From assembly GCA_016212925.1 (NCBI GenBank), contig JACRDF010000031.1, positions 203,000 through 266,999 on the forward strand: a DNA stretch of 64,000 nt, given 5' to 3'. Shown in pieces: positions 43,443 to 53,528 of the stretch. How positions within the stretch are numbered: position 1 is the stretch's first letter; each line of letters starts with the position of its first letter. The DNA is from Desulfomonile tiedjei (lineage in GTDB: Bacteria; Desulfobacterota; Desulfomonilia; Desulfomonilales; Desulfomonilaceae). The notes beneath the pieces were generated by a model that had not been told where the DNA came from, made no database searches, and worked only from the letters and a program-made list of their open reading frames with translations. The translations under genes were made by a program, and so were the position numbers.

Positions 43443-44882
43443 CTACGAGAGCCGCGCGACGGTTGTCTCGATTAGTTGCATCAGAGGCAGGGGATATACG
43501 CCCAGCCAGACGAGCAGCACCGTCAAGACCAACAGCACCACCCCTGCTGCAAGAGACGTTTCCCGAGCCGGGCTCGCGGGTACTGTCCTACTTGCGGCCG
43601 GCATGGCGTACATCGTTACGATGACACGGAGATAATAGAACAATCCAATAACGCTCGTTATTACCAGGGCTGTAACAAGTGTCCACAGGGATGATCCGAC
43701 ACCCGCAGCCAGAACGTAGAATTTGCCTATGAACCCCGCGGTCAGCGGAATACCGGCCAACGACAGGAGCATGGCGGCAAAGACTCCTGCCAGCCAGGGC
43801 CGCTGCCACCCCAATCCTCGATATTCATCGAGGCTGTCAGTGTCTCGCTCTCCACTGGACAAGGCTGTAATCACCCCGAATGCGCCAAGGGTGGTGATGA
43901 AATACGCTACCAGGTAGTAGCTCGCCGCGCTCAAAGCCAATGGACCGCTTGCCAATAGCGCTACCAACAAATAACCCATGTGGGCGATTGATGAGTACGC
44001 GAGTATGCGCTTCACGTTGTTCTGCAGCAATGCCAACAAGTTACCCGCGATCATTGAGGCCAGGGCTATGATTCCCAACACGAGGACCAGATCGGCTCTT
44101 GCACCGATATCAGCCCGGATGAAGTACCGCAGGAGCAGAGCAAATACAGCTCCTTTGGAAACCGTCGCAACGAATCCGGCCACGGGAGCAGCCGCGCCTT
44201 CATACACGTCCGGCGTCCACATGTGAAATGGGACGAGCGACAATTTGAAGCCGATGCCCGTGAGGAGCAACGCTGTCCCTACCAACAGGAAAGCCGGGTT
44301 CCCATCTGCTGAGGCGGAAGCAATAATTTGAAATTGCAGAGAGCCGGTCTGACTGTAGATCAAGGCCATGCCGAAAAGAAGGAACGCGTCCGACGTAGCT
44401 GCAAGGATGAGGTATTTGACGCCTGCTTCGATACTGATGGTTCTTCTTCGCGGGTAGGCGATGAGCACGTACAACGACACTCCGAGTATTTCCAAGCCCA
44501 GAAAGAACGAGGCAAAATGGTTGCTCGACGCCAGCACGCTCGCGCCCACCGTAGCCAGCAATATGAGGACGTAATACTCTTCCTGATGGCCTTCCCGTCC
44601 ATTGAGATAGCCGTAAGACATGAGAACAACAGCCAGGCCGGCCCCCACGGTCAGGGCCATGAAAAAGACCGCGTACCCATCCATGACCAGGAGAGGCGTG
44701 CTTTCCATGGGGAGCACGGGCGCTACCAATCCAATGGCAACTAAGGCCAGCACAAACCCCACAGCCGCCATAACCGCGGTCAACAGGTGGTGGCGATAGA
44801 ACGCAATCACCATCATTATCAGCACAGACGCTGCTGATAGCACAATGATGGGTGACAGAACCGTGATTTCGGCTGCGTTCAT
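43443..44882 (-). CDS. nuoN: NADH-quinone oxidoreductase subunit N
   Basis: A 479-aa membrane protein, standard NuoN length, with about 14 transmembrane helices and the antiporter-like core (AAYP-type LIAYPRRRTISIEAGVKYLILAATSDAFLLFGMALIYSQTGS, FKLSLVPFHMWTPDVYEGAAAPVAGF). It is one of the three proton-pumping subunits of complex I. Last gene of the nuo run; its start overlaps the nuoM stop by 4 bases. Confidence 0.96.
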   Translation of the reverse strand: MNAAEITVLSPIIVLSAASVLIMMVIAFYRHHLLTAVMAAVGFVLALVAIGLVAPVLPMESTPLLVMDGYAVFFMALTVGAGLAVVLMSYGYLNGREGHQEEYYVLILLATVGASVLASSNHFASFFLGLEILGVSLYVLIAYPRRRTISIEAGVKYLILAATSDAFLLFGMALIYSQTGSLQFQIIASASADGNPAFLLVGTALLLTGIGFKLSLVPFHMWTPDVYEGAAAPVAGFVATVSKGAVFALLLRYFIRADIGARADLVLVLGIIALASMIAGNLLALLQNNVKRILAYSSIAHMGYLLVALLASGPLALSAASYYLVAYFITTLGAFGVITALSSGERDTDSLDEYRGLGWQRPWLAGVFAAMLLSLAGIPLTAGFIGKFYVLAAGVGSSLWTLVTALVITSVIGLFYYLRVIVTMYAMPAASRTVPASPARETSLAAGVVLLVLTVLLVWLGVYPLPLMQLIETTVARLS

Positions 44883-46456
44883 CTTTCTTTCCTCTGCTCG
44901 GCCGCCTTAAGCGCAATTGCCTGCACTTCGGCTATGGCACCTCGTTGGTCCTCTTGAGCAGAAGGCGACGTGTGTGCCGCGGTAGTGTGGGCCGGCAAAG
45001 CCTTCAATGCCGCTGCAGCAGTGTTCAACACCGGCTGAGGGAACAGTCCCAAACAGATCAGAATAGCGGTCATCGCTCCCATGAGAGCTGTTTCTCGAAT
45101 GGACAGGTCCGGGATTCGCCAGCCTTCGCCCTTCGTGCCCTGGAAAGCCCTCAGGATCATTGAGAGTGAGTAAACAGCAGCCAGTACCAGCCCGAAAACC
45201 GCGGGCACAGTCAAAAGGATACTTGTCTGGAAAGTGCCTATCAGCACGAGGAACTCGCCCACGAAATTGCCCAAACCCGGCAATCCGAGAGAGGCCAAAG
45301 CAAAGAACAGGGCCATTCCCCCCATTCTCGGCGCTGTGGACCACAGACCTCCCATTTGATTCATGTCGCGGGTGTGAATCCGCTCCTGCAGGCTCCCGAC
45401 CAGAATAAACAAAGCCCCTGTGCTGAAGCCGTGGCATATCATCTGCATCACCGCTCCTTGCAAGGCTAATTCATTCCGATCAAACACGCCCAGCAACACG
45501 AACCCAAGGTGACTAACGCTGGTGTATGCCACGAGCCTCTTGAGGTCGGTCTGCGCAAAAGCCAGGAACGCGCCGTAAAGAATTCCCACCACTGCCAGGA
45601 GCATCGCCATCGGAGCGAATGCCTCAACCGATTCCGGGAAAAACGGGAGGACAAATCGCAGGAAACCGTAAGCTCCTGTCTTGAGCAACAGCCCCGCAAG
45701 AATAACACTCCCCGCGGTTGGGGCTTCGGTGTGGGCATCCGGCAACCAGGTGTGGAAAGGCACTGCCGGCAACTTCACCGCAAAAGCGACAAAAAAGCCC
45801 AGCATAAGCCACGTGGACACAAGGGGCGTCATGGGAGTATTGAGCAGCTCGAAATAGTCAAACGAATATATGCCTGTGCTGTTGCCATGCACAAAATACA
45901 GCCCCAAAATTGCCAGCAGCATCAGCAAACCACCCAACTGGGTGAATATGAAGAACTTTAGCGACGCGAAAACCCTGTTTTCGTGGCCCCAAACCGCGAT
46001 GAGGAAGTACATCGGGACCAGCATCAGCTCCCAGAAGAAGTAAAACAAGACCAGATCCAGGGCCAGGAACACCCCGATGATCCCGGTGAGCACGGCCATA
46101 AGATTAAAGTGAAAGAATCCGACACGCTCCTGAATTTCCGTCCACGAGCATACAACCGAGGCAATTCCGAGGATAATCGTGAGCAGCACCATTAGGAGGC
46201 TCAGCCCATCCATTGCAAGATGGAAACCGATGCCAAGCCGAGGGATCCAGGGGTAATTGAAGTCGGCAATCCAGGGACCCCGGCCTGCGTACGCCAAAGC
46301 TTCGGGATACCCAATCCATAGGTACAGGGCTATGACGAGGTCAACGGCCAGGGCGCCGACCGCTATCCACCTTGGCCAACGGGTGCTCCAGCCCGCGGCG
46401 ATCCACGCCAGCAGCGCACCGAGAAATGGAACAATTATCAGCCAAACCAGGATCAT
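44879..46456 (-). CDS. nuoM: NADH-quinone oxidoreductase subunit M
   Basis: A 525-aa antiporter-like subunit with motifs FFFWELMLVPMYFLI, the conserved Glu in that helix, LPAVPFHTWLPDAHTEAPTAGSVILAGLLLKTGAYG and SHLGFVLLG. It pumps protons in complex I. Start overlaps the nuoL stop (46453-46456) and its stop overlaps the nuoN start, so the three are translationally linked. A hydrophilic Ala/Thr-rich C-terminal tail of about 45 residues is unusual. Confidence 0.96.
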   Translation of the reverse strand: MILVWLIIVPFLGALLAWIAAGWSTRWPRWIAVGALAVDLVIALYLWIGYPEALAYAGRGPWIADFNYPWIPRLGIGFHLAMDGLSLLMVLLTIILGIASVVCSWTEIQERVGFFHFNLMAVLTGIIGVFLALDLVLFYFFWELMLVPMYFLIAVWGHENRVFASLKFFIFTQLGGLLMLLAILGLYFVHGNSTGIYSFDYFELLNTPMTPLVSTWLMLGFFVAFAVKLPAVPFHTWLPDAHTEAPTAGSVILAGLLLKTGAYGFLRFVLPFFPESVEAFAPMAMLLAVVGILYGAFLAFAQTDLKRLVAYTSVSHLGFVLLGVFDRNELALQGAVMQMICHGFSTGALFILVGSLQERIHTRDMNQMGGLWSTAPRMGGMALFFALASLGLPGLGNFVGEFLVLIGTFQTSILLTVPAVFGLVLAAVYSLSMILRAFQGTKGEGWRIPDLSIRETALMGAMTAILICLGLFPQPVLNTAAAALKALPAHTTAAHTSPSAQEDQRGAIAEVQAIALKAAEQRKER

Positions 46457-48318
46457 AAGAACACCACAATGGCTATGGTTATTACCGTGCCGATGGCTAT
46501 GCCCGCTGCATAACCTCGAATCTTGCCGGTCTGAGCGCTGCTCAGTAACTCGTGCAAAACGCTGCTCACCAACGCGATACCCTGATAAACGAGATCAATC
46601 ACGTCGTCTTTGTTCGCCTTGGCCAACCAGACGAAGGGCTGGACAAATAGTTTGTCGTATGTCCAGTCAAAACCCCAACCTACAAACCACCAACGGTGCA
46701 GGGCCGCAGGGACAGGCTTGGTGACGAGTCTGTCAGCGAAGTCCCGCCGCCTCAGAAAAAACAAATAGGCCAGGGATATTCCGATCAAACCTGCGGCTGC
46801 GGCTACCGTTTCCACGATCAGCTCGGTTGTCCCGTCGTAAGGTACTGGGGGGGCATCCGAGAATCCTATTGCAGGGACTCGTGCAGCAAGAAGAGGCTGC
46901 ATGGAACCAAGTAATCCCCCTGCCACCGAGATAACAGACAGTATTATCAATGGGATGTACACGAGGTTGCCCGGACGGTACGTTACTGGAGCCTTGGCTT
47001 CTCCCATGAATGCGAGGAATACCACGCGAAACGCATAGATCCCGGTCAGTAGAGCGCCGAGCAGTCCTCCGGCCCAGAGCCACCCTCCGCTCCATTCCGA
47101 TGACCACACCTGCCACAGAATGGCTTCCTTACTGTAGAAGCCGCTGGTTACAAGAGGCACAGAGGCAAGAGAAGCGGCTCCGATAACAAAAGTCCAGAAC
47201 ACCACCGGCATTTGAGTGCGCAAGCCGCCCATTTTGAAAATGCTCTGTTCATGGTGGCACGCGGCAATGGCCACGCCAGCGGATAGGAACAAGAGAGATT
47301 TGAAAAACGCGTGTGTCACAAAATGGAAGATCGCGGCCCACCACGCGCCGACGCCAAGGCCGAGGAACATGTAACCGATCTGGCTGATGGTCGAGTAAGC
47401 CAGCACGCGTTTGATGTCGGTCTGGGTCAATGCGCTGAAACCGGCTGCAAGTAAGGTCAAGACGCCTATTACAGCCACCGCGGACTGGACCACCGGCGCC
47501 AAAGTGAACAGCACATTGGTGCGTGCGATCAGGTACACGCCCGCGGTGACCATGGTAGCTGCATGGATCAAGGCACTCACAGGCGTGGGGCCTGCCATCG
47601 CGTCGGGCAACCAGACCTGCAAAGGGAGCTGAGCAGACTTGCCCAAAGCTCCGCCCAACAACAAGGCCGCTGCCGCGACGGCAACAGTAGACCCGACAGG
47701 CCATTCCTGCACGGCCCTTTGCATTAGTTCCTGGATTTGGAGACTCCCGAGGTTAATGAAAAGCAGGAACAGCCCAATTGCCATCGCAGTATCGCCAAAA
47801 CGAGTTACCACGAAAGCCTTGATCGCGGCACGGCCGTTGGCCGCGTCCTTGTACCAAAATCCGATGAGTAGATAGCTGCAGATCCCGACGCCTTCCCAAC
47901 CGAGGTAGAGCAGCAGGAGATTGTCGGCCAGCACCAGCGTCAACATGAATCCGACGAACAGGTCCATGTACGCGAAAAACCGATTGTACCCTTCCTCACC
48001 GGCCATATATTCAGCGGAATACAAGAGAATCAGAAAGCCTACCACAGTGATGACCAGAACCATGATCATGGACAGAACGTCCAGGTATAAGGCAAATTCG
48101 GGTTTGAACGTGGAAACCTGCATCCATGTCCACAAGGTCTGCCTATACGGAAATCTAATGGGACCGGCATAGACGACTATCGCGCATAAGGCTGAAACCG
48201 CTACTGATCCCACGCCGACCAAAGCAGTGAAGCGCTCGGAAAACCTGCGCCCAAGGAGTATAAGCACGGCGAATCCTGCGAAGGGAAAAGCGGGAACCAA
48301 CCACAACAGTTCAGCCAT
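46453..48318 (-). CDS. nuoL: NADH-quinone oxidoreductase subunit L
   Basis: A 621-aa protein with the antiporter core ([70 protein letters not shown]) and the long C-terminal lateral helix that links the pumping subunits. It starts three bases after nuoK ends, and its stop overlaps nuoM. Confidence 0.97.
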   Translation of the reverse strand: [621 protein letters not shown]

Positions 48319-48320
48319 TA

Positions 48321-48629
48321 TTAGCCTCGCATTTGCCGCGCAGCGTCTGCATCGAGTGTCTTAAAATGGTGATAAAATTGGAGTATCAACGCCAAGCCGA
48401 CCGAAACCTCGGCTGCTGCCATAGTGAGAATAAAAATGAACATTATCTGACCGTCGGCCTGCTGCCACCTGGCCCCGGCTACCACAAAAGCCAGCCCTGC
48501 GGCATTCAACATTATTTCAATAGACATCAACATAAAGATTATATTTCTGCGAACGAGCACTCCGACCAGCCCCAAGCCGAAAAGTATCCCGGCCAAGATT
48601 AAACCGTGCTCCATCGGAATGGACGCCAT
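48321..48629 (-). CDS. nuoK: NADH-quinone oxidoreductase subunit K
   Basis: A 102-aa three-helix subunit with the family motif [27 protein letters not shown], which carries the Glu residues of the proton path. The start overlaps the nuoJ stop (TGATG). Confidence 0.97.
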   Translation of the reverse strand: MASIPMEHGLILAGILFGLGLVGVLVRRNIIFMLMSIEIMLNAAGLAFVVAGARWQQADGQIMFIFILTMAAAEVSVGLALILQFYHHFKTLDADAARQMRG

Positions 48630-49150
48630 CAGGAGTCCTCCCCTTTCTCCGGCTCCGCGGATCTAATGCGCCGTCCCAGATGATAAGCTCCGATCAGGCC
48701 CGCCATCAACAGCAATGAGGCCAACTCGACGCCAAGCAGGTAAGGGCCGAACAAAACAATTCCCACTTCTTTGGGAGAGACGTTCACAGCGGCAAATGAC
48801 TCGTTCCCGCCGGAAACAAAGACATATAGCAATTCGCACAGCAGCACCCCTGCCAGCAGACCGGGTCCCCGCCAGGTCCCGGGCTTGAGCCAAACCCGCT
48901 CCTGCTCCAGTGCCCCCGGCCCCAGGTTGAGTATCATAATGGCAAATATGAAGAGCACCATTATCGCACCGGCATAGATAATGACCTCCAGTGCAGCCAC
49001 AAAAGGCGCTCCAAGCGCGAAGAAAATCAATGCTACGGATAAAAGTGACAGTATGAGGTACAGCAGCGCATGTACAGCGTTGAGCCTGGTGATCACCATG
49101 ATGGTGGAAATTACCGCAACAGCGGCCGACACATAGAAAACCACGGTCAT
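48629..49150 (-). CDS. nuoJ: NADH-quinone oxidoreductase subunit J
   Basis: A 173-aa protein with five helices and the signature [47 protein letters not shown]. It is the hinge subunit of the membrane arm. It lies 26 bases after nuoI and overlaps nuoK. Confidence 0.96.
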   Translation of the reverse strand: MTVVFYVSAAVAVISTIMVITRLNAVHALLYLILSLLSVALIFFALGAPFVAALEVIIYAGAIMVLFIFAIMILNLGPGALEQERVWLKPGTWRGPGLLAGVLLCELLYVFVSGGNESFAAVNVSPKEVGIVLFGPYLLGVELASLLLMAGLIGAYHLGRRIRSAEPEKGEDS

Positions 49151-49176
49151 AGAGCGTCCCTCGAAGCAGGTGGATA

Positions 49177-49692
49177 CTACGGGATCAAAGTGTGCACATC
49201 CACCGGTGGTTCCTCATCCTCGGCCTCCCCCTTATCCTTTCCGGCTATGGAAACACCCGCGACCCTATAGAAATTGTAACCCGGGTATTTTCCCGGTCCA
49301 TTGATAAGCAGGTCTTTCTTTTCGTAAACCAGTGAGGCCCTGTGATATTCGCTCATCTCAAAGTCCGGCGTGAGTTGGATAGCGTAAGTCGGGCAAGCTT
49401 CCTCGCAAAAGCCGCAAAATATGCACCGTGAGAAATTGATGCGGAAGAACTCCGGGTACCGCCTGCCGTGTTCGTCCTGAGTAGCCTGAAGCGATATGCA
49501 GTCTACAGGGCAAGCCACGGCGCATAAGTAGCATGCTACACACCGCTCGCCCCCGTCCGGATCGCGCGAAAGGATGATACGACCCCTCCATCTCGGCGGG
49601 ATGTAAGGCTTCTCCTCCGGATAAAGGATTGTCTCTCTCTTGCGAAACGCATGTAATAGTATGGTCCAGAGTCCCTTTAGCAGACTGAACAT
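49177..49692 (-). CDS. nuoI: NADH-quinone oxidoreductase subunit I (2x 4Fe-4S)
   Basis: A 171-aa ferredoxin-like subunit with two C-x-x-C-x-x-C-x-x-x-C-P motifs, [12 protein letters not shown] and [12 protein letters not shown], holding clusters N6a and N6b that pass electrons to the quinone site. N- and C-terminal extensions include a membrane-facing N-terminus. It is the only peripheral-arm subunit encoded here. It follows nuoH by 12 bases. Confidence 0.96.
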   Translation of the reverse strand: MFSLLKGLWTILLHAFRKRETILYPEEKPYIPPRWRGRIILSRDPDGGERCVACYLCAVACPVDCISLQATQDEHGRRYPEFFRINFSRCIFCGFCEEACPTYAIQLTPDFEMSEYHRASLVYEKKDLLINGPGKYPGYNFYRVAGVSIAGKDKGEAEDEEPPVDVHTLIP

Positions 49693-49704
49693 GGAGCCCT
49701 CACA

Positions 49705-50658
49705 TCAACCGATCGTCAGAACAATTCCACCGGTTGCGACCAGGTTGAGCAGCGAAAGCGGCAGCATAACTTTCCAGCCGAAGACGAGAAGCTGATCGTA
49801 CCTCAGCCGCGGCAGGGTCGCTCGCACCAGTATGAACAAACCGATGAAAAAAAGGGTCTTCAGGAAGAACCAGATCACCGGAGGCAGTACCGGGCCTGAC
49901 CATCCTCCGAAAAACAGGGTCACGGTCAGTGCCGATATTAGCGTTATGCCGAGATACTCTCCGACAAAGAACATACCGAATTTCATTCCGGAATACTCGG
50001 TGTGGTAACCCGCAACAAGCTCGCTCTCCGCCTCCGGGATATCAAACGGTATTCGCCGGGTTTCTGCAAATCCCGCGACCAGGAATATCACCAGACCAAG
50101 AAACTGCGGGATGCAGAACCACATTTCCTCTTGCGCTTCCACAATGTCCCGCAGGTCAAATGACCCGGCGAGAATAACCACTCCCATCAGCGACAGTCCC
50201 ATAAACACTTCATAGCCCAGCATCTGGGCCGCGGCACGGAGGCCTCCCAAGAGAGAGTATTTGCTTCCCGATGCCCAACCGGCCAGTGTCAGGCTATACA
50301 CAGTCAACGACGACATGGCCAAGAGAAAAAGCAGCCCAACGTTGAGATTCACCACTGCTATTCCCGGAGCAAACGGGATCACGGCAAACGACATCAATAC
50401 GGTAACGACTATCACACATGGAGCAAGAACAAAGACGGGCTTATCTGCAAACGGTGGGACCCAGTCTTCCTTGGTGAAGATCTTGATCATGTCCGCAGCC
50501 ACCTGCAGAAGGCCGAACGGCCCCACCCGATTGGGCCCGTACCGGTCCTGCCATAGGCCCAGCAGGCGCCGTTCCAGCCAAATAAGACCTGCGGCCAAGC
50601 CTATGACCGCCAACAGAACCGCTATTACTGTTATTACGGGTTTGATGATCTCTTGCAT
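49705..50658 (-). CDS. nuoH: NADH-quinone oxidoreductase subunit H
   Basis: A 317-aa subunit with eight helices and the quinone-channel motifs [56 protein letters not shown] and [13 protein letters not shown]. It forms the entry of the quinone site. First gene of the run. A promoter lies at 50841-50869, and there is no nuoA-G before it. Confidence 0.97.
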   Translation of the reverse strand: MQEIIKPVITVIAVLLAVIGLAAGLIWLERRLLGLWQDRYGPNRVGPFGLLQVAADMIKIFTKEDWVPPFADKPVFVLAPCVIVVTVLMSFAVIPFAPGIAVVNLNVGLLFLLAMSSLTVYSLTLAGWASGSKYSLLGGLRAAAQMLGYEVFMGLSLMGVVILAGSFDLRDIVEAQEEMWFCIPQFLGLVIFLVAGFAETRRIPFDIPEAESELVAGYHTEYSGMKFGMFFVGEYLGITLISALTVTLFFGGWSGPVLPPVIWFFLKTLFFIGLFILVRATLPRLRYDQLLVFGWKVMLPLSLLNLVATGGIVLTIG

Positions 50659-50840
50659 ATCAAGTCTCTGGACATGGTTTTGGGTCCCTGCCCGAGAAAG
50701 ACCTTCTGGCCTGCAACACTTACACTCGATCGAAACACCATAATCAACTTTTCAAGAATTTCCGTTTTAGTGCAAGATACAAATCTCGCCCTACTAATTT
50801 GGTAATTTCCGCGTATCCGAGACATCTTTATTTTGGAAAC

Positions 50841-50869
50841 ACTATGTATGTCGGAGTGCATCGTGTCAA
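50841..50869 (-). promoter_or_regulatory. Sigma70-like promoter for nuoHIJKLMN
   Basis: On the lower strand TTGACA (complement of 50864-50869), a 17-base spacer, then CATAGT (complement of 50841-50846). It is about 180 bases before nuoH and points into the operon, supporting independent transcription of the seven genes. Confidence 0.55.
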
Positions 50870-50957
50870 GGCAAGACTTCGCTAAACCGTAACCAACTCA
50901 TCGCGAGGGCCTTGACGCACTATAGCAGTTCTTGAAAGTTATCACGGATTGAATCCC

Positions 50958-51147
50958 GGGTGCCACGGACCTAGGCTCCGTCAGGTCCGTGCCGGCTTTC
51001 TTGGAAAACAGCAAGGTCGTCCCCAGCACTGAACACCAAATTGAAAAGCGAGCCGATGGATCGGTAAAGCTGGGAATCTTCCGAGTTGTCGTGGCGATAG
51101 AAACGGCAGGAAGCACGGACCTGGCAAGGCCCAGGTCCGTGGCACCC
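50958..51147. repeat. 190-bp element with inverted terminal repeats
   Basis: The ends GGGTGCCACGGACCT (50958-50972) and AGGTCCGTGGCACCC (51133-51147) are perfectly inverted over 15 bases, and each end is itself part of a smaller palindrome. The interior has no open frame. It lies in the 662-base gap between the nuo operon and the protease cluster, where I see no gene. It looks like a MITE or large palindromic repeat. Confidence 0.65.
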
Positions 51148-51320
51148 AATGCAGAAGGCATCGCTTGAGATGCGGGGCTACTATAGTTTTTCCCAAAAGC
51201 TCTTCCCGAATGAGGTCGTCCCGCGTTGGCGGGACACCGGCAAACTAATTCGTGTTTGCTTTCGAGAACGACTATAGTTTGTCCGTCATGGAATGACGGC
51301 CAGGCTTTGGTTCATCATTT

Positions 51321-52274
51321 TCACGGAATCAGTGACGCGAACACCGACGTTCGAGTACAGTCTTCACCCCGGCATCCGCTGGCAGGGCAAACGAGAGATA
51401 CCGTGCAATTGCCTTGCGTCACGAAGTCGGTCTCTCCTCGCACCAGAATACCCTCCACCTGATGACTGTTGGCGTTGAATACCGGTGAGCCCGAATTGCC
51501 TCCATATGTATCGGTGTTGGCAACAAAGAACTCCGGGGATTCGTTTTTCCTTACGGCGGACCCTCCTGCAACCTTCTTTGGCAGGCCGCTTGGGTGGCCG
51601 ATCACGTAAACGGATTGATTGTCATTGATTTTTCCACTTTTGCGGACTTGCAGCACGGGATGGTTTGTGACCGCGCGATCAATACGTATTAGAGCCCAAT
51701 CCGCTCCACTGGCTATCTCCTGCCGCCCGATGATGTTCACGCCTCGGTAGATCTCATTATTATCAATAATTAATCGGGCTTTTGTTTCGTTTTCCATTTC
51801 GAAGCCGAAGACGAAGCGCACATCCTGCACATTGCTTGCGTTAGCGCAGTGCCCGGCGGTGGCTATTATGTCCGGTGCGACCAGGAAACCGGTGCAAAAA
51901 GCCCCCACAGGTTGCTCGCCAAATCGTTCTTCAGGGCAGAGATTGCGAGCTGTCCGGAATTTTGTCGTCTGGAGGCTTGAGGTCCCGTTGCCGTTGTCTG
52001 TTATGCTGCCTGCCTCAAACAATGCGACCACGCTATCGGCTTGGGATTTCATTGGATCAGCGGAAGACAGCTCCCAAATATCCTGCCGGTCATCAATCCC
52101 GTAAATGACCTTCTGCTGGGCCCTCAGTACCTCGACGATTGTCGCGCTGGTAACGTGTTTGAGCGATTCGCTTGCCGGCATCGCCAGAGCACCTTTGGTC
52201 TTCGCTTCCCTGGCGGCCAACTCCGCTCTGAGTTCCTCTGCGGACAGTGATTCGAGCAATTGGATGTCACTCAT
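51321..52274 (-). CDS. Trypsin-like serine protease without signal peptide
   Basis: ATG 52274, with AAAGGAAG upstream, gives 317 aa. The chymotrypsin-fold triad is His142 (ATAGHC), Asp192 (GADWALI) and Ser261 (GGNSGSPVF). The N-terminal ~85 residues are a helical, charged region with no signal peptide, so the protein appears cytoplasmic or inactive until processed. C-terminal Cys (SLVCPASGCRGEDC) could form disulfides. Last gene of the co-directional protease run, 66 bases after the subtilisin gene. Confidence 0.92.
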   Translation of the reverse strand: MSDIQLLESLSAEELRAELAAREAKTKGALAMPASESLKHVTSATIVEVLRAQQKVIYGIDDRQDIWELSSADPMKSQADSVVALFEAGSITDNGNGTSSLQTTKFRTARNLCPEERFGEQPVGAFCTGFLVAPDIIATAGHCANASNVQDVRFVFGFEMENETKARLIIDNNEIYRGVNIIGRQEIASGADWALIRIDRAVTNHPVLQVRKSGKINDNQSVYVIGHPSGLPKKVAGGSAVRKNESPEFFVANTDTYGGNSGSPVFNANSHQVEGILVRGETDFVTQGNCTVSLVCPASGCRGEDCTRTSVFASLIP

Positions 52275-52340
52275 GGTGTTCTTCCTTTCATTGAAAGCCA
52301 GCGCCATCAATTGAAGCTTGCCGGAATCAGCACGGCGTTC

Positions 52341-53522
52341 TCAGTCTTGCGGCGCCACCACGACGCCATTTCCGATATCCACTGCATTGAAACCCGGGGC
52401 AAGATCCGCAAGAGTTGCCTTGCCGACAACGTTTGCAATAAGTCTATCGGGGGTCAGAGCGAGGGTTTTCTTCATTTTCTCCGCCCACAAGACCGCGACA
52501 CCGGCAACGTGCGGACAAGCCATGCTCGTTCCGCTCGACGATCGAAGTCCCCCTCCGAGTTTCGCCGAGATTACCCCTACACCTGGGGCGCTGATGTCCG
52601 CCCCTGTGTTGGAGAATTTCGCGACTACCAATTTGCCGTCTTGCTGACCTACGGCCGCCACTGAGACTATTCCCCCGGCAACGGCCGGAGGAGCCACCGC
52701 GATTTCCCAGGCCGGCCGGTTGCTCTCATTGCCGGCCGCCGCAACAAGGACCGCGCCTTGAACAAGACTGGCCTGGGAGTCTACGAATCGAGCCAAGTTC
52801 TCGAATAGAAGGACATTGGCCCGATAACCTTCCAATGCTCGTGAGGCAGCAGGTTCCGGCGGGATGCCCTGCTCTATCATGATTTTTACCAATCCCGGGA
52901 AATCCATACCCAAAGACATGGAGACCACATTGGCTCCTTTTTCGACAGCCCATTGAACGGCCTTCCAGATTTGTTCGGTAGAACCTCCTTCTCTTCCAAG
53001 GACTTTGCCTATGACGGCTTTCTTTACTCCCGGAGCAATCCCGATGCGGAATCCGTTTACGTCTCGACCAAAAATAGTGCCCGCGCAATGAGTGCCGTGA
53101 CCATGACTGTCGTCAACACCTTCACCGGTGAAGTCTTCGCGGATTAGCTCGACCCCTGCGAAAGCCGGGTGCGTCGCATCGATTCCGGTATCAAGCACCG
53201 CGACAACGATCCCGTCACCGGTAAACGGAGATGTATCCGCCCGAACAGCCTTGACTCCCCATGCGACCTGTTCTCCGGATGGGGCCGCCACATCCGTGAC
53301 ATTTAGAGGCTCTATCAGTTTCATGGGCATAACCGGAGCCGCGCCCAATACACCTTGGTCACGCTGGAGCAATTTGATGTCTTTTTTTGTGACCTCGTCC
53401 ACATCCATTTTCAGAGAAGGCGCACCCAACGGCATTTCCAGGGTCAAGGCAGTCGGGCCTGCAAAGGCACTTCGAGTCATGAACGCCCCGCTCTTTCGCA
53501 AAATCACGTACTTTTCTTTCAT
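52341..53522 (-). CDS. Subtilisin-like (S8) serine protease
   Basis: A 393-aa S8 protease with catalytic Asp111 (VAVLDTGID), His142 (HGHGTH), Asn265 (AAAGNES) and Ser333 (SGTSMACPHVAG). Residues ~20-90 look like an inhibitor/propeptide region (ALTLEMPLGAPSLKMDVDEV...). There is no obvious signal peptide. It is six bases from the unknown 121-aa gene upstream, so they are surely co-expressed. Confidence 0.94.
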   Translation of the reverse strand: MKEKYVILRKSGAFMTRSAFAGPTALTLEMPLGAPSLKMDVDEVTKKDIKLLQRDQGVLGAAPVMPMKLIEPLNVTDVAAPSGEQVAWGVKAVRADTSPFTGDGIVVAVLDTGIDATHPAFAGVELIREDFTGEGVDDSHGHGTHCAGTIFGRDVNGFRIGIAPGVKKAVIGKVLGREGGSTEQIWKAVQWAVEKGANVVSMSLGMDFPGLVKIMIEQGIPPEPAASRALEGYRANVLLFENLARFVDSQASLVQGAVLVAAAGNESNRPAWEIAVAPPAVAGGIVSVAAVGQQDGKLVVAKFSNTGADISAPGVGVISAKLGGGLRSSSGTSMACPHVAGVAVLWAEKMKKTLALTPDRLIANVVGKATLADLAPGFNAVDIGNGVVVAPQD

Positions 53523-53528
53523 GGGGTG

